Below are positions 25,222-36,259 of a stretch of 64,000 nt of DNA, in pieces. Position 1 is the first letter of the stretch. Each line of letters opens with the position of its first letter. Source of the DNA: Rubritepida flocculans DSM 14296 (GTDB taxonomy: Bacteria > Pseudomonadota > Alphaproteobacteria > Acetobacterales > Acetobacteraceae); assembly GCF_000425365.1 (NCBI RefSeq), contig NZ_AUDH01000005.1, positions 62,001 through 126,000 of the forward strand. Reading direction: 5' to 3'. The position numbers and the translations under genes are program-made. The notes beneath the pieces were generated by a model. That model was not told the origin of the DNA. It made no database searches and saw only the letters and a program-made list of their open reading frames with translations.

Positions 25222-26207
25222 CCCCGATGCTGGAAACCCAGGATGTCGCGCGGCATTTCGACGTCTCGCGCCCGCTGATCCAGCGCCTGCTCGCGCGCGA
25301 GGGAAGGCGCACCCTGCGCGCGGTGGATGGCGTGAGCTTCGCCATCCCCAAGGGCAGCACCCTCTCGCTGGTGGGCGAGAGCGGCTGCGGCAAATCCACC
25401 GTCGCGCGCCTGGTGGTGGGGCTCTATCCGCCCACGCGCGGGCGCGTGCTGTTCGACGGGCAGGATCTCGCCGCCGCGCGGGCCGACCGCCGCCAGCGCT
25501 CGCGCATGCAGATGATCTTCCAGGACCCCTACGCCAGCCTCAACCCGCGCTGGCGTGTCGCGGACATCATCGCTGAGCCGATCCGCGCCTTCGGGCTGAT
25601 CGAAGGCCGCGCGGCGCAGATGGAGCGGGTGGGCGAGCTGCTCACCCAGGTCGGCCTCTCGCCGCTCGACGGGCAGAAGTATCCGCACGAGTTCTCGGGC
25701 GGGCAGCGCCAGCGCATCTCCATCGCGCGCGCCCTCTCCTCCAACCCTGAGTTCCTGGTCTGCGACGAGCCGACCTCGGCGCTCGACGTGAGCGTGCAGG
25801 CGCAGATCCTGAACCTGATGAAGGAGCTGCAGGCGCGGCTCGGCCTCACCTACCTGTTCATCTCCCACAACCTCGCCGTGGTGCGCCAGGTGAGCGACCG
25901 CATCGGGGTGATGTATCTGGGCAGGCTCGTGGAGCTCGCGCCGGCCGAGACGCTCTTCACCACGCCGCGCCACCCCTATACGCGCGCGCTGATGGAGGCG
26001 ATCCCGGACCTCGAGATGACGGGCCGCGCGCGCACCCCGGTGGGCGGCGAGGTGCCGAGCCCCATCAGCCCGCCCAGCGGCTGCGCCTTCCACCCGCGCT
26101 GCCCGCTGGCCAATGCGCGCTGCAAGGCCGAGGCGCCGCGCATGCTGCCGGCGGGCGAGGCGCAGGTGGCCTGCCACGCGGTGGAGGAGGGGCGGGCGGC
26201 GGCCTGA
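25218..26207 (+). CDS. peptide ABC transporter ATP-binding protein (DppF/OppF type)
   Basis: The 329-residue second ATPase has Walker [22 protein letters not shown], signature FSGGQRQR, Walker [13 protein letters not shown] and the H-loop FISHNLAVV. The C-terminal [15 protein letters not shown] again has the OppF-type cysteine cluster. It completes the importer with its sister ATPase and is last in the operon. It ends 21 bases from the convergent thiolase gene. Confidence 0.93.
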   Translation: MTPMLETQDVARHFDVSRPLIQRLLAREGRRTLRAVDGVSFAIPKGSTLSLVGESGCGKSTVARLVVGLYPPTRGRVLFDGQDLAAARADRRQRSRMQMIFQDPYASLNPRWRVADIIAEPIRAFGLIEGRAAQMERVGELLTQVGLSPLDGQKYPHEFSGGQRQRISIARALSSNPEFLVCDEPTSALDVSVQAQILNLMKELQARLGLTYLFISHNLAVVRQVSDRIGVMYLGRLVELAPAETLFTTPRHPYTRALMEAIPDLEMTGRARTPVGGEVPSPISPPSGCAFHPRCPLANARCKAEAPRMLPAGEAQVACHAVEEGRAAA

Positions 26208-26228
26208 CGCCGGCCGCCCGCAGCGGGC

Positions 26229-27410
26229 TCAGACGCGTTCCAGAATGCTCACGTAGTTCGCGACGGCGGCGCCGCCCATGTTGAACACGCCGCCGATCTC
26301 GGCCTTGGGAAGCTGCATCTCGCCCGCCTCGCCGCAGAGCTGCATGGCCGCCAGCGCGTGCATGGACACACCCGTGGCGCCGATCGGGTGGCCCTTGGCC
26401 TTGAGCCCGCCCGAGCGGTTCACGGGCAGCCGCCCGTCCTTCGCCGTCCAGCCCTCCAGCGCCGCGCGCGCGCCCTGTCCCTCCGGGACGAGCCCCATCG
26501 CCTCGTACTGGATGAGCTCGGCGATGGTGAAGCAGTCATGCGTCTCGGCGAAGGAGAGGTCGTCGATCGTGAGCTCCGCCGCCGCGAGCGCCCGGGCCCA
26601 GGCCTCGCGCGGGCCCTCGAAGCGCACCACGTCGCGCCGGGCCATGGGCAGGAAGTCGTTGACATGGGCGGTGGCGCGGAAGCGGGCGGCGCGGGGCGCG
26701 GCCTTCGCCACATCGCCGGTGGCGATCACCACGGCGGCCGCGCCGTCGGAGACGAGGCTGCAGTCGGTGCGCTTCAGCGGGCGGGCGACATAGGGGTTCT
26801 TTTCGCTCTCCTGCCGGCAGAAGGCGAAGCCGAGATCCTTGCGCATCTGCGCCCAGGGGTTGTCCACCCCGTTCGCATGGTTCTTGGCGGCGATGGTGGC
26901 CAGCGCGTCCGAGGCGTCGCCATGGCGCTGGAAATAGGCCTCGGCGATGCGGGCGAAGACGCCGGCGAAGCCGTTCTCCACCCCGGATTCCGTCCTGAGA
27001 TGCGAGGCGGAGAGGAGGATCTCGCCGATGCGCGGGCCCGGCGTGGCCGTCATCTTCTCCACGCCCACGACCAGGGCGATGCGCCCGCGCTTCGCGCCCA
27101 GGAAATCGAGCGCCCCATGGATGGCGGCGCTGCCGGTGGCGCAGGCGTTCTCGTAGCGCGTGGCAGGGGTGAAGCGCAGCTCGGGCACCGCCTCGAAGAC
27201 CAGCGAGGCCGGGAACTCCTGCGGCACGAAGCCGCCGTTGAACTGGCCGAGGAAGACCGCGTCCACCTCCTCCGGCGCGATGCCCGCATGCTCGATGGCC
27301 TGGCGCGCGACGAGGCCGATCAGCGCCTCGGCGTCGGGGCAGTCCTCCAGCTTGCCGAAGCGGCTGTGCGCCCAGCCGATGATGGCGGCGTCATGGGTGT
27401 GTCCGGGCAT
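26229..27410 (-). CDS. thiolase family protein (acetyl-CoA acetyltransferase type)
   Basis: The 393-residue protein has thiolase landmarks. These are the nucleophilic cysteine in [26 protein letters not shown], the [15 protein letters not shown] catalytic-His loop and [18 protein letters not shown] at the C-terminus. The SCP-x/COG0183-type pattern suggests a degradative or uncharacterised thiolase; beta-oxidation or acetoacetyl-CoA turnover are possible. No fatty-acid genes are adjacent. A purine-rich site (GAGGAGGAAC) precedes its ATG at 27410. Confidence 0.88.
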   Translation of the reverse strand: MPGHTHDAAIIGWAHSRFGKLEDCPDAEALIGLVARQAIEHAGIAPEEVDAVFLGQFNGGFVPQEFPASLVFEAVPELRFTPATRYENACATGSAAIHGALDFLGAKRGRIALVVGVEKMTATPGPRIGEILLSASHLRTESGVENGFAGVFARIAEAYFQRHGDASDALATIAAKNHANGVDNPWAQMRKDLGFAFCRQESEKNPYVARPLKRTDCSLVSDGAAAVVIATGDVAKAAPRAARFRATAHVNDFLPMARRDVVRFEGPREAWARALAAAELTIDDLSFAETHDCFTIAELIQYEAMGLVPEGQGARAALEGWTAKDGRLPVNRSGGLKAKGHPIGATGVSMHALAAMQLCGEAGEMQLPKAEIGGVFNMGGAAVANYVSILERV

Positions 27411-27514
27411 GGGGCGTTCCTCCTCGGGCGGAGCTTATCCCAGGGCCGCCCCGCCGCCAGACTGTGGCAGATGGGCAACAGGTGAACGCATTGTCATGCG
27501 ATGCGCGGGCGGAA

Positions 27515-27637
27515 GGGTGTTGAACCGGACCAGATCGGTTCTATCTCCATGGGGTCGGATGCGCGCTGCGCTCCGACAGCTTTGCCTTCCTCAACCTTGC
27601 CTTGGGCCGCTCCTCCGGGAGCGGCCCACTTTTTTTG
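27515..27637 (+). ncRNA. candidate trans-acting small RNA with three stem-loops
   Basis: The spacer between the divergent thiolase start and the ispDF end contains three consecutive hairpins on the plus strand. Hairpin 1 is GAACCG/CGGTTC (27522-27541, 8-base loop). Hairpin 2 is a 10-bp stem with one bulge (27554-27577, 3-base loop). Hairpin 3 is the terminator stem (27604-27627) followed by seven T. Between hairpins 2 and 3 lies unpaired, pyrimidine-rich CTTTGCCTTCCTCAACCTTG, resembling the anti-Shine-Dalgarno pairing sites of alphaproteobacterial regulatory RNAs. No reading frame is convincing here. The 5' end is not defined by a clear promoter. Hfq is encoded 9 kb away. Confidence 0.6.
27604..27636 (+). 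terminator. intrinsic terminator of the small-RNA candidate
   Basis: A 10-bp GC-rich stem (GGGCCGCTCC with its complement, loop TCCG, 27604-27627) is followed after AC by seven T (27630-27636). This is the classical plus-strand intrinsic-terminator layout and the clearest one in the window. The complementary strand has no T-run after the stem, so it does not serve ispDF. Confidence 0.9.
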
Positions 27638-27671
27638 TCGGTCGCCGCCCCTCGGGGGGGGCCTTCCGGGG

Positions 27672-28817
27672 TCAGGGCGGCAGCAGCAGGCTCACCGCCG
27701 CCTGGCAGGCGATGCCCTCGCCGCGGCCTGTGAAGCCCAGCCGCTCGGTGGTGGTGGCCTTCACGCCGATGCGCGCCACCTCCACCCCCAGAAGCTCCGC
27801 CAGCCGCGCCCGCATGGCGGCGGCGTGGGGCCCGATCTTCGGCCGCTCGCAGATCAGCGTCACATCGGCGTTCACCAGCACGCCCCCGCGCGCGGCGATC
27901 CGCCCCGCCGCGTGCCGCAGGAACTGCGCGCTGTCCGCATCCTTCCACCTCATTTGCGAGGGCGGGAAATGCGTGCCGATGTCGCCCTCGGCCAGCGCGC
28001 CGTAGATCGCATCGCACAGCGCATGGATGCCCACATCCGCGTCGGAGTGGCCGTCGAGCCCCAGCTCGTGCGGCACGGCGATCCCGCACAGGATCAGCGG
28101 CCGGCCCGGCACGAGGCGATGCACGTCGAAGCCCGTACCCACGCGGGGCAGGAGGCGGGAGAGGAGCGAGGCTTCCACGCGGGCGAGATCCTCCGGGAAG
28201 GTGATCTTCACATTGCTTTCATGGCCGGGCAGCAGCGCCACCGACAGCCCCCGCCATTCCAGGAGCTGCGCGTCGTCCGTCGCCTCGCCCGCGGCGGCGG
28301 CATGGGCGGCGACCAGCTCCGCATAGCGGAAGGCCTGGGGCGTCTGGGCGCGGTGGAGCCCCGCGCGCGGCACCGTCTCCCGCACCACGCCCTGCTCGGC
28401 CCGCTTGAGCGTGTCCGAGACGGGCTGGGCCGGGATGGCGCCGGGGTGCCGCTCCAGCGCGGCGAGCAGCGCGGCGATGGTGCCCGGCGGGATGACCGGG
28501 CGCGCCGCGTCATGCACCAGCACGCGCTCGGGCGCGAGGGGGGCGAGGGCGGCGAGGCCGCGGCGCACGCTCTCCTGCCGCGTCGCCCCGCCGGCGACGG
28601 GCGGAAGAACGGGCAGCCCCTCGAGCAGCGCCGCCACCCGGGCCTCCTCCCCCTCGGGGCAGACCGGCTGCAGCCAGCGCACCGCCCCGCCCTCGAGCAG
28701 CGCCTCGGCCGCATGGCGCAGCACGGGCCGGCCCAGCAGGGGGGCATACTGCTTGGGCTCGGGGGCGCCGAAGCGCGCGCCGCGCCCGGCGGCGAGAAGA
28801 AGGGCGGCGATGGTCAT
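27672..28817 (-). CDS. ispDF: bifunctional IspD/IspF MEP-pathway enzyme
   Basis: This 381-residue fusion carries two steps of non-mevalonate isoprenoid synthesis. Residues 1 to about 220 are 2-C-methyl-D-erythritol 4-phosphate cytidylyltransferase ([12 protein letters not shown] nucleotide loop, VLVHDAARP). The rest is 2-C-methyl-D-erythritol 2,4-cyclodiphosphate synthase ([11 protein letters not shown] with metal-binding Asp/His, [36 protein letters not shown]). The fusion is usual in alphaproteobacteria. It diverges from dusB, and the polyprenyl synthase elsewhere in the window uses the pathway's products. Confidence 0.95.
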   Translation of the reverse strand: MTIAALLLAAGRGARFGAPEPKQYAPLLGRPVLRHAAEALLEGGAVRWLQPVCPEGEEARVAALLEGLPVLPPVAGGATRQESVRRGLAALAPLAPERVLVHDAARPVIPPGTIAALLAALERHPGAIPAQPVSDTLKRAEQGVVRETVPRAGLHRAQTPQAFRYAELVAAHAAAAGEATDDAQLLEWRGLSVALLPGHESNVKITFPEDLARVEASLLSRLLPRVGTGFDVHRLVPGRPLILCGIAVPHELGLDGHSDADVGIHALCDAIYGALAEGDIGTHFPPSQMRWKDADSAQFLRHAAGRIAARGGVLVNADVTLICERPKIGPHAAAMRARLAELLGVEVARIGVKATTTERLGFTGRGEGIACQAAVSLLLPP

Positions 28818-28904
28818 GCGCGGGCCGGCATAGCCCCATCCGCCCGGCGCGGAAAGTTGGGGTGGGGACTGCACGCGCCGTGGACGCCGGGCGCGGATTT
28901 GCGT

Positions 28905-29957
28905 ATGGCTGCCCAAATGATGAGCAACCCCCTGCGCCCGATCCGGCTCTCCGCCGATGTGGTGATCGAGACGCCGGTGATCCTCGCCCCCATGTCCGGC
29001 GTGACGGACCTGCCCTTCCGCCGCCTCGCGCGGGCCGAGGGCACGGGGCTGGTGGTCAGCGAGATGATCGCCTCCGCCGCCATGATCCGCGAGAACCGGC
29101 AGAGCCTGAAGATGGCCGAGGTGGACGGGTTCGGCGCGCCGAGCTCCGTCCAGCTCGCCGGCTGCGAGCCCGCGGTGATGGCCGAGGCCGCGAAGCTCGT
29201 GGTGGACCGCGGCGCGGCCATCGTGGACATCAATTTCGGCTGCCCGGTCAAGAAGGTCGCGGTGGGGCAGAGCGCGGGCTCCGCCCTGATGCGCGACGAA
29301 CCCCGCGCCGCCGCCATCCTGGAGGCCGTGGTGAAGGCCGTGCCGGTGCCGGTCACGCTCAAGATGCGCATGGGCTGGGACCATCAGAGCCTGAACGCCC
29401 CGCGGCTGGCGCGCATCGCCGAGGAGTGCGGCATCCGCATGGTGACGATCCATGGCCGCACGCGCCAGCAGCTCTACACCGGCACGGCGGACTGGGACTT
29501 CATCGCGCGGGTGAAGCAGGCCGTCTCCATCCCCGTCATCGCCAATGGCGACATCGTGACGGTGGAGGACGCGGCCGAGGCGCTGCGGCGCTCGGGCGCG
29601 GACGGCGTGATGATCGGCCGCGGCTGCTACGGAAGGCCCTGGTTCCCGCGCCAGGTGGCCCGCTTCCTGCGCGAGGGCGTGCGCGAGCCCGACCCGACTC
29701 TCGCCGAACAGCGCGCGGTGCTGCTGCGGCACTACCGCGCCATCCTCGCCCATCACGGCGTCGCCACCGGGGTGCGCATGGCGCGCAAGCACATCGCCTG
29801 GTATTCGCGCGGCCTGCCCGGCAGCGCGGAGTTCCGCGCCCGCGTGAACGCGGTGGAGACGCCGGCCGAGGCGGAGGCGCTGATGGACGCCTTCTACCTT
29901 CCCCTGATCGAACGCGGCGTGGAGGCGGTGCGCGAGAGCTACCGCGAGGCGGCGTGA
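28905..29957 (+). CDS. dusB: tRNA-dihydrouridine synthase DusB (NifR3)
   Basis: The FMN enzyme reduces uridine to dihydrouridine in tRNA D-loops. The 350-residue protein shows [16 protein letters not shown], the catalytic cysteine in [32 protein letters not shown] and [13 protein letters not shown]. The start may be ATG 28905 or ATG 28917/28920; the ribosome site is weak. Its place before ntrB is the classic nifR3-ntrBC order of alphaproteobacteria. This suggests shared transcription, though 55 bases separate it from ntrB. Confidence 0.94.
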   Translation: MAAQMMSNPLRPIRLSADVVIETPVILAPMSGVTDLPFRRLARAEGTGLVVSEMIASAAMIRENRQSLKMAEVDGFGAPSSVQLAGCEPAVMAEAAKLVVDRGAAIVDINFGCPVKKVAVGQSAGSALMRDEPRAAAILEAVVKAVPVPVTLKMRMGWDHQSLNAPRLARIAEECGIRMVTIHGRTRQQLYTGTADWDFIARVKQAVSIPVIANGDIVTVEDAAEALRRSGADGVMIGRGCYGRPWFPRQVARFLREGVREPDPTLAEQRAVLLRHYRAILAHHGVATGVRMARKHIAWYSRGLPGSAEFRARVNAVETPAEAEALMDAFYLPLIERGVEAVRESYREAA

Positions 29958-30012
29958 TGCGCCCGCGGCCAACGCCCCCTCGCGCCGCCTCGCCGCGGCG
30001 GCGGGGGCCGGG

Positions 30013-31155
30013 ATGAGCGGCGTGATCGGCAAGGTCGCCGCCTTCGCGCGCCGCCCGCGCGGCGCGGCGGTTCCCGATGCGGCGGCCATCCTCGCCGCGC
30101 TGCCGCTGCCGGCCGTGGTGCTGGATGCGGAGAACCGCTTCCGCTTCGCCAACCCGGCGGCGGAGCTGTTCTTCCAGCTCTCCCAGGCCTCGCTGCAGGG
30201 GCTCGCCCTGAGCGAGCTTCTGCCCGAGGACAGCCGCCTCTTCGCCCTCATCGAGCAGGTGCGCCGCCAGGACGCCCCGGTGGCCGACCACGACCTCGCC
30301 CTCGACAGCCCGCGCCTGCACCGCCACGGCGTCTCTGTCCATGGCGCGCCACTCGCGGAGCTCGAGGGCGGCGTGGTGCTGACGCTGCAGGACGGCTCCA
30401 CGGCGGCCATGCTCGACCGCCAGCTCCATTTCCTCGGCGCGGCGCGCGGCGCCACCGCCATGGCGGCAATGCTCGCCCATGAGGTGAAGAACCCGCTTTC
30501 CGGCATCCGCGGCGCGGCGCAGCTCCTCGAACAGGGCGCGAGCGAGGGGGACCGCGAGCTCTGCACCCTCATCCAGGAGGAGGCGGACCGCATCCGCAAG
30601 CTCGTGGACCGGATGGAGATGTTCTCCGACCGGCCGATCGAGCGGCGGCCCGTCAACATCCACTCCGTGCTCGACCATGTGCGGCGGGTGGCGCAGACCG
30701 GCTTCGCCTGCCACCTGCGCATCGCCGAGGAGTACGACCCCTCGCTGCCGCCGGTGTGGGGGGACCGCGACCAGCTCGTCCAGATCCTGCTCAACCTCGT
30801 GAAGAACGCGGCCGAGGCGGTGGACCCGCGCGAGGGCGAGATCGTGCTCGCCACCGCCTACCACCACGGGGTGCGCATCGCCGTGCCCGGCTCCTCCGAG
30901 CGGGTGCACCTGCCGCTGACCGTCATCGTGCGCGACAACGGCCCCGGCATCCCCGAGCCTGTGCGCGCGACGCTCTTCGAGCCCTTCGTGACCACGAAGA
31001 AGGGCGGGCAGGGGCTCGGCCTCGCGCTGGTGGCGAAGCTCGTCGCCAACCATGGCGGGCTGATCGAGTGCGACAGCCGGCCGGGCCGCACCGCCTTCCG
31101 CCTCTCCCTTCCCGCACCGCCGCCCGGCGCCGATCTCTCCGAGACCGAAGAATGA
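30013..31155 (+). CDS. ntrB: nitrogen-regulation sensor kinase NtrB
   Basis: The 380-residue cytoplasmic histidine kinase controls NtrC in response to nitrogen status via PII. It has a PAS domain ([20 protein letters not shown]), the phospho-accepting His about residue 156 in [15 protein letters not shown], and ATPase boxes [23 protein letters not shown] and [10 protein letters not shown]. No membrane segments are seen. Its stop overlaps the ntrC start (ATGA), so the pair is translationally coupled. Confidence 0.95.
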   Translation: MSGVIGKVAAFARRPRGAAVPDAAAILAALPLPAVVLDAENRFRFANPAAELFFQLSQASLQGLALSELLPEDSRLFALIEQVRRQDAPVADHDLALDSPRLHRHGVSVHGAPLAELEGGVVLTLQDGSTAAMLDRQLHFLGAARGATAMAAMLAHEVKNPLSGIRGAAQLLEQGASEGDRELCTLIQEEADRIRKLVDRMEMFSDRPIERRPVNIHSVLDHVRRVAQTGFACHLRIAEEYDPSLPPVWGDRDQLVQILLNLVKNAAEAVDPREGEIVLATAYHHGVRIAVPGSSERVHLPLTVIVRDNGPGIPEPVRATLFEPFVTTKKGGQGLGLALVAKLVANHGGLIECDSRPGRTAFRLSLPAPPPGADLSETEE

Positions 31156-32594
31156 GCGACACGCGTTCCATCCTCATCGCCGACGACGACCGCGCCATCC
31201 GCACCGTGCTCTCCCAGGCGCTCTCGCGCGCGGGCTACAACGTGCGCGCCACCTCCTCGGCCTCGACGCTCTGGCGCTGGGTGGAGGACGGGGAGGGCGA
31301 TCTCGTCATCACCGACGTGGTGATGCCCGACGAGAACGGGCTCGATCTGCTGCCGCGGATGAAGCGGGTGCGGCCGGATTTGCGCGTGGTGGTGATGAGC
31401 GCGCAGTCCACCTTCACCACCGCGGTGAAGGCGGCCCAGCGCGGCGCCTTCGAATACCTGCCCAAGCCCTTCGACCTGAAGGAGCTGCTGGCGGTGGTGG
31501 AGCGCGCCCTGGCGCGCCCCGCCACGGCGCTGGCCGAGGAGGAGGCGGCCGAGAGCACCGAGCGCCTGCCGCTGATCGGCCGCAGCCCCGCGATGCAGGA
31601 GATCTACCGCACGGTCGCGCGCCTCACCACCGCCGACCTCACGGTGATGGTCACGGGCGAGAGCGGCACGGGCAAGGAACTCATCGCCCGCGCGCTGCAC
31701 GATTACGGCAAGCGCCGCCAGGGCCCCTTCGTCGCCATCAACATGGCGGCCATCCCGCGCGAGCTCATCGAGAGCGAGCTCTTCGGCCATGAGCGCGGCG
31801 CCTTCACCGGGGCGCTGACGCGCGGCATCGGCCGCTTCGAGCAGGCCGCGGGCGGCACCCTCTTCCTCGACGAGATCGGCGACATGCCGGCCGAGGCGCA
31901 GACGCGGCTGCTGCGCGTGCTGCAGGAGGGGGAGTTCACGACGGTGGGCGGGCGCACCCCCATCAAGGCCAATGTGCGGATCGTCGCCGCCACGCACCGC
32001 GACCTGCGCGCCTCCATCCGCGCGGGGCTGTTCCGCGAGGATCTGTTCTACCGCCTCAACGTGGTGCCCATCCGGCTGCCGCCGCTGCGCGAGCGGACGG
32101 AGGACATCCCGCTGCTCGCGCGCCATTTCCTGGAGCGCGCGCGCGCCGCGGGGCTTCCCGCCAAGACCCTCTCGCCCGAGGCGCTGGAGCGCCTCAAGCG
32201 CCATTCCTGGCCAGGCAATGCGCGCGAGCTCGAGAACCTCATGCGCCGCCTCGCCGCGCTCTACCCGCAGGAGGTGATCGGCGAGGAGGCGGTGGCGGCC
32301 GAGCTCGCCGAGGCCGAGGCGCCGAGCGACGGCGCCCCGCGCAGCACCGAGACGCTCGAGCAGGCGGTGGAGCGGCATCTCAAGCTCTTCATGGCCGCGC
32401 ACAAGGACGGCATGCCCATCCGCGACCTGCACGAGCGCGTGATCAGCGAGGTGGAGCGCCCGCTGCTGCGCCTCGCGCTCAGCGCCACCCGCGGCAACCA
32501 GATCAAGGCCGCGGCGCTGCTCGGGCTCAACCGCAACACGCTGCGCAAGAAGCTGCGGGATCTCGACCTGCCCGTGGTGCGCGGGCTCTCCTGA
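31152..32594 (+). CDS. ntrC: nitrogen-regulation response regulator NtrC
   Basis: The 480-residue sigma-54 activator has a receiver domain ([10 protein letters not shown], phospho-acceptor Asp in [13 protein letters not shown]). Its AAA+ domain has Walker A GESGTGKE, the sigma-54-contact motif GAFTGA at 216-221 and Walker [13 protein letters not shown] Fis-type helix-turn-helix ends the protein ([21 protein letters not shown]). It activates nitrogen-assimilation genes when phosphorylated by NtrB. Confidence 0.96.
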   Translation: MSDTRSILIADDDRAIRTVLSQALSRAGYNVRATSSASTLWRWVEDGEGDLVITDVVMPDENGLDLLPRMKRVRPDLRVVVMSAQSTFTTAVKAAQRGAFEYLPKPFDLKELLAVVERALARPATALAEEEAAESTERLPLIGRSPAMQEIYRTVARLTTADLTVMVTGESGTGKELIARALHDYGKRRQGPFVAINMAAIPRELIESELFGHERGAFTGALTRGIGRFEQAAGGTLFLDEIGDMPAEAQTRLLRVLQEGEFTTVGGRTPIKANVRIVAATHRDLRASIRAGLFREDLFYRLNVVPIRLPPLRERTEDIPLLARHFLERARAAGLPAKTLSPEALERLKRHSWPGNARELENLMRRLAALYPQEVIGEEAVAAELAEAEAPSDGAPRSTETLEQAVERHLKLFMAAHKDGMPIRDLHERVISEVERPLLRLALSATRGNQIKAAALLGLNRNTLRKKLRDLDLPVVRGLS

Positions 32595-32610
32595 TGCGGG
32601 GCGGGCCGTC

Positions 32611-34875
32611 ATGAGCGCGGCCGCCCCGACCGCGCCGCCCGCCGCGCAGAAGCCGCGCCCGCCGCTGCTGCGCCGGATCGCGGACATGCTTCTGGGCCGC
32701 GGCGTCACCCTCGGCCTCGCGCTCGCCGCGCTCTTCATGGGCGTGGCCACCTTCGTGCTGCTCTCCGACGGCTCCCCCTTCGGGCCGACCTCGCCGGGCC
32801 AGGTGGTGGCGATCTTCCTCGCCAACACGGCGGTGGTGCTGCTGCTGCTGGCCTCGCTCGCGGGACGCGTGGTGCGGATGTGGGTGGAGCGGCGGCGCGG
32901 CTCGGCCGGCTCGCGGCTGCACACGCGGCTCGTGCTGCTGTTCTCGGTGGTGGCGATCGTGCCCGCCATGCTGCTGGCGGGCTTCTCCACCGTCTTCTTC
33001 AACCTCGGCATCCAGGCCTGGTTCAGCGACCGCGTGCGCACGGCGCTCGAGGCCTCGCTGGTGGCGAGCCGCGCCTATTTCGAGGAGCACCAGAACGCCA
33101 TCCGCGCCGATGCGCTGGCCATGGCGAACGACCTCAACCGCGCCATCGTGCTGCTGCCCGAACAGGGCCTCGCCTTCGCGCGCGTGCTCGCCACCCAGGC
33201 CAATGCGCGGGGGCTGACGGAGGCGGTGGTGTTCGAGCCGCTGCTCGGGCGCATCATCGCCCATGCCGGGCTCGCCTCGGGCTTCCTGCTCTCGCCCCCG
33301 CCGGACTGGGCGGTGGAGTTCGCCCGCAACGGCGAGGTGGCGGTGATCGCCGGCGAGGAGGAGGGGCGGGTGCGCGCAGTGGTCGCGCTCACGCCCGCGG
33401 CGGGGCTCATGCTGATGATCGGCCGGCCGGTGGACGGCTCGGTGCTCGAGCACATGCAGCGCACCGAGGCGGCGGTGACGGCCTATCAGCAGCTCGACCG
33501 CAACCGGGACGGGCTGCAGATCACCTTCATCATGATCTTCGCCATCGGCTCGCTGCTCGTGCTGCTGGCCGCGGTGCTGATCGGCCTCGTTCTCGCCAAC
33601 CAGCTCGCCCGGCCGATCTCGCGGCTGATCACCGCGGCCGAGCGGGTGCGCGGGGGCGACCTCAGCGTGCGCGTGGAGGAGGGCGACGCGGACGACGAGG
33701 TGGGCAGCCTCTCGCGCGCCTTCAACCGCATGACGAACCAGCTCGCCGCGCAGCGCAGCGAGCTGATGGATGCCTATCGGCAGATCGCCGACCGGCAGAG
33801 CTTCACCGAGGCGGTGCTGGGCGGCGTCTCGGCCGGGGTGATCGGGCTCGACGAGGCGATGCGCATCAACCTTCCCAACCGCAGCGCGAGCCAGCTTCTG
33901 GGCCTCGATCTGGAGCGCGAGATCGGCCGGCCGCTCGCGGAGGTGGCGCCCGAATTCGCGCCCCTGCTGGCGCGCCCCGCCTCCAACCGCCCGGCCGAAA
34001 TCCGCATCGGCCCGCCGGCGGAGCGGCGCACGCTGCTCGCGCGCCTCTCGCCCGAGCTCGAGGGGCGCGGCTATGTGCTGACCTTCGACGACATCTCGGC
34101 CCTCGTGCAGGCGCAGCGCCAGGCGGCCTGGGCGGATGTGGCCCGGCGCATCGCGCACGAGATCAAGAACCCGCTCACCCCCATCCAGCTCAGCGCGGAG
34201 CGGCTCAAGCGCCGCTACCTCAAGCAGATCCGGGAGGATCCCGACACCTTCAAGCTCTGCACCGACACCATCGTGCGCCAGGTCGAGGACATCGGCCGCA
34301 TGGTGGACGAGTTCAGCGCCTTCGCGCGCATGCCCCAGCCGGTGATGCGCGAGGAGGATCTGGCGCGCGTGGCGCGCGAGGCGCTTGTGCTGCCGCAGAA
34401 CGCGCGCCCCGACATCGCCTGGCAGGCCGATCTGCCCGAGGCGCCCGCGCCCGCCCTGTGCGACCGGCGGCTGATCGGCCAGGCGCTGGCGAACCTGATC
34501 CAGAACGCGCTCGATTCGGTGAGCCTGCGCGCGCAGCAGCAGGCCGAGGCGGGCGCGCCCCTCGCGCCGCCCATCGGGCGCATCGTCCTCTCGTTGCGCC
34601 GGGTCGGGGGATTCTGGGCGATAAGCGTGGAAGATGACGGGCTTGGCCTGCCCCAGGGCGAGGAGCGCGAAAGGCTGACGGAACCCTACGTCACCCACAA
34701 GCCGAAGGGCACGGGCCTCGGGCTTGCCATCGTGAAGAAGATCATGGAGGACCATGGCGGACGCATCGTGCTGACCGACGCGCGGGAGGGGCCTGGGGCG
34801 CGCGCCGAGCTTCTCCTGCCGGTCATCGAGGCCGAGGCGGCGGACGAGGTGATGGAGCGCGGGCATGGCGCATGA
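32611..34875 (+). CDS. ntrY: membrane sensor kinase NtrY
   Basis: The 754-residue sensor has about four N-terminal membrane helices framing a periplasmic region. A HAMP domain (LARPISRLITAAERVRGGDLSVRV) and a PAS domain follow. The kinase core has its phospho-His in VARRIAHEIKNPLTPIQLSAERL and ATPase boxes LANLIQNALDSV and GTGLGLAIVKKIMEDHGG. It pairs with NtrX, whose gene overlaps by 11 bases. In alphaproteobacteria NtrYX links nitrogen metabolism, envelope and redox or oxygen signals. Confidence 0.95.
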   Translation: MSAAAPTAPPAAQKPRPPLLRRIADMLLGRGVTLGLALAALFMGVATFVLLSDGSPFGPTSPGQVVAIFLANTAVVLLLLASLAGRVVRMWVERRRGSAGSRLHTRLVLLFSVVAIVPAMLLAGFSTVFFNLGIQAWFSDRVRTALEASLVASRAYFEEHQNAIRADALAMANDLNRAIVLLPEQGLAFARVLATQANARGLTEAVVFEPLLGRIIAHAGLASGFLLSPPPDWAVEFARNGEVAVIAGEEEGRVRAVVALTPAAGLMLMIGRPVDGSVLEHMQRTEAAVTAYQQLDRNRDGLQITFIMIFAIGSLLVLLAAVLIGLVLANQLARPISRLITAAERVRGGDLSVRVEEGDADDEVGSLSRAFNRMTNQLAAQRSELMDAYRQIADRQSFTEAVLGGVSAGVIGLDEAMRINLPNRSASQLLGLDLEREIGRPLAEVAPEFAPLLARPASNRPAEIRIGPPAERRTLLARLSPELEGRGYVLTFDDISALVQAQRQAAWADVARRIAHEIKNPLTPIQLSAERLKRRYLKQIREDPDTFKLCTDTIVRQVEDIGRMVDEFSAFARMPQPVMREEDLARVAREALVLPQNARPDIAWQADLPEAPAPALCDRRLIGQALANLIQNALDSVSLRAQQQAEAGAPLAPPIGRIVLSLRRVGGFWAISVEDDGLGLPQGEERERLTEPYVTHKPKGTGLGLAIVKKIMEDHGGRIVLTDAREGPGARAELLLPVIEAEAADEVMERGHGA

Positions 34876-36259
34876 CATCCTGATCGTGGACGACGAGCCG
34901 GACATCCGCTCGCTGATCGACGGCATCCTCTCGGACGAGGGCTACGAGACCCGCCAGGCGCACAACAGCGACACGGCGCTGGCGCATTTCCGCGCCCGGC
35001 GCCCCTCGCTCGTCATCCTCGACATCTGGCTGCAGAACTCGCGCCTCGACGGGCTCGGCATCCTCGAGGCCATGCACCGCGAGGAGCCTCAGGTGCCCTG
35101 CGTGATGATCTCGGGCCACGGCACCATCGAGACGGCGGTGCAGGCCATCCAGCAGGGGGCCTACGACTTCATCGAGAAGCCCTTCAAGGCGGACCGGCTG
35201 CTGCTCGTCGTCGCGCGCGCGCTGGAGGCGGCGCGGCTGCGGCGCGAGGTGAGCGAGCTGCGCCTGCGCGGCGGGGCGGAGAGCGAGCTGCTCGGCGTCT
35301 CGGCCGCGGTCACGCAGTTGCGCAACGCCATCGAGAAGGTGGCGCCGACCAACTCGCGCGTGCTCATCACCGGGCCCGCGGGCTCGGGCAAGGAGGTGGC
35401 GGCGCGCATGCTGCACGCGCGCTCGCGCCGGGCGGAGGGCGCCTTCGTCGCGCTCAACTGCGCCACCCTCAACCCCGCGCGCATCGAGGAGGAGCTGTTC
35501 GGCGTGGAGCCGCAGGGCGATGCGCCGCGCCGGGCGGGCGTGCTGGAGCGCGCCCATGGCGGCACGCTGCTGCTCGACGAGGTGGCGGACATGCCCCTCG
35601 AAACCCAGGGCAAGATCGTCCGCGCCCTGCAGGAACAGGGCTTCGAGCGCATCGGCGGCGCCACGCGCGTGAAGGTGGACGTGCGGGTGATCGCCACCAC
35701 CAACAAGGACCTGCAGGCCGAGATCGCGGCCGGGCGCTTCCGCGAGGATCTGTTCTACCGCCTTTCGGTGGTGCCGCTGCGCGTGCCCGCCCTGCGCGAG
35801 CGGCGCGAGGACGTGCCCATCCTCGCCCGGCACTTCGCCGCACGCTCCGTCGAGGCCTCGGGCCTGCCGCTGCGCGATCTGGCGGAGGACACCATCGCCG
35901 CGCTGCAGACCTACGACTGGCCGGGCAATGTGCGCCAGCTCCGCAACCTCGTGGACTGGCTGCTGATCATGGCCCCCGGGGAGCCCGGCGCGCCCATCCG
36001 CGCCGAGGCGCTGCCGCCCGAGATCGTCTCGGCCGCCCCGGCCATGCTGCGGCTCGACCGCTCCTCGGAGATCATGACGCTGCCGCTGCGCGAGGCGCGC
36101 GAACTGTTCGAGCGGCAGTATCTGGAGGCCCAGCTCCTGCGCTTCGGCGGCAACATCAGCCGCACCGCGAATTTCGTGGGGATGGAGCGCAGCGCGCTGC
36201 ACCGCAAGCTGAAATTCCTGGGCGTGCAGGCCGAGGACCGCGCCTCGGGCACGGCATGA
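34865..36259 (+). CDS. ntrX: response regulator NtrX
   Basis: The 464-residue regulator has a receiver domain (DILIVDDEPDIRSLIDGIL, Asp in LVILDIWL), an AAA+ domain with Walker A GPAGSGKE and Walker B GTLLLDEVADM, and a C-terminal Fis helix-turn-helix (FGGNISRTANFVGMERSALHRKL). The sigma-54-contact GAFTGA is absent: where NtrC has it, this protein reads ELFGVEPQGDAPRRAGVLE. Alphaproteobacterial NtrX commonly lacks the loop and can act without sigma-54; that extension to this protein is inferred. It ends with a 4-base overlap to the HAD gene. Confidence 0.94.
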   Translation: MAHDILIVDDEPDIRSLIDGILSDEGYETRQAHNSDTALAHFRARRPSLVILDIWLQNSRLDGLGILEAMHREEPQVPCVMISGHGTIETAVQAIQQGAYDFIEKPFKADRLLLVVARALEAARLRREVSELRLRGGAESELLGVSAAVTQLRNAIEKVAPTNSRVLITGPAGSGKEVAARMLHARSRRAEGAFVALNCATLNPARIEEELFGVEPQGDAPRRAGVLERAHGGTLLLDEVADMPLETQGKIVRALQEQGFERIGGATRVKVDVRVIATTNKDLQAEIAAGRFREDLFYRLSVVPLRVPALRERREDVPILARHFAARSVEASGLPLRDLAEDTIAALQTYDWPGNVRQLRNLVDWLLIMAPGEPGAPIRAEALPPEIVSAAPAMLRLDRSSEIMTLPLREARELFERQYLEAQLLRFGGNISRTANFVGMERSALHRKLKFLGVQAEDRASGTA

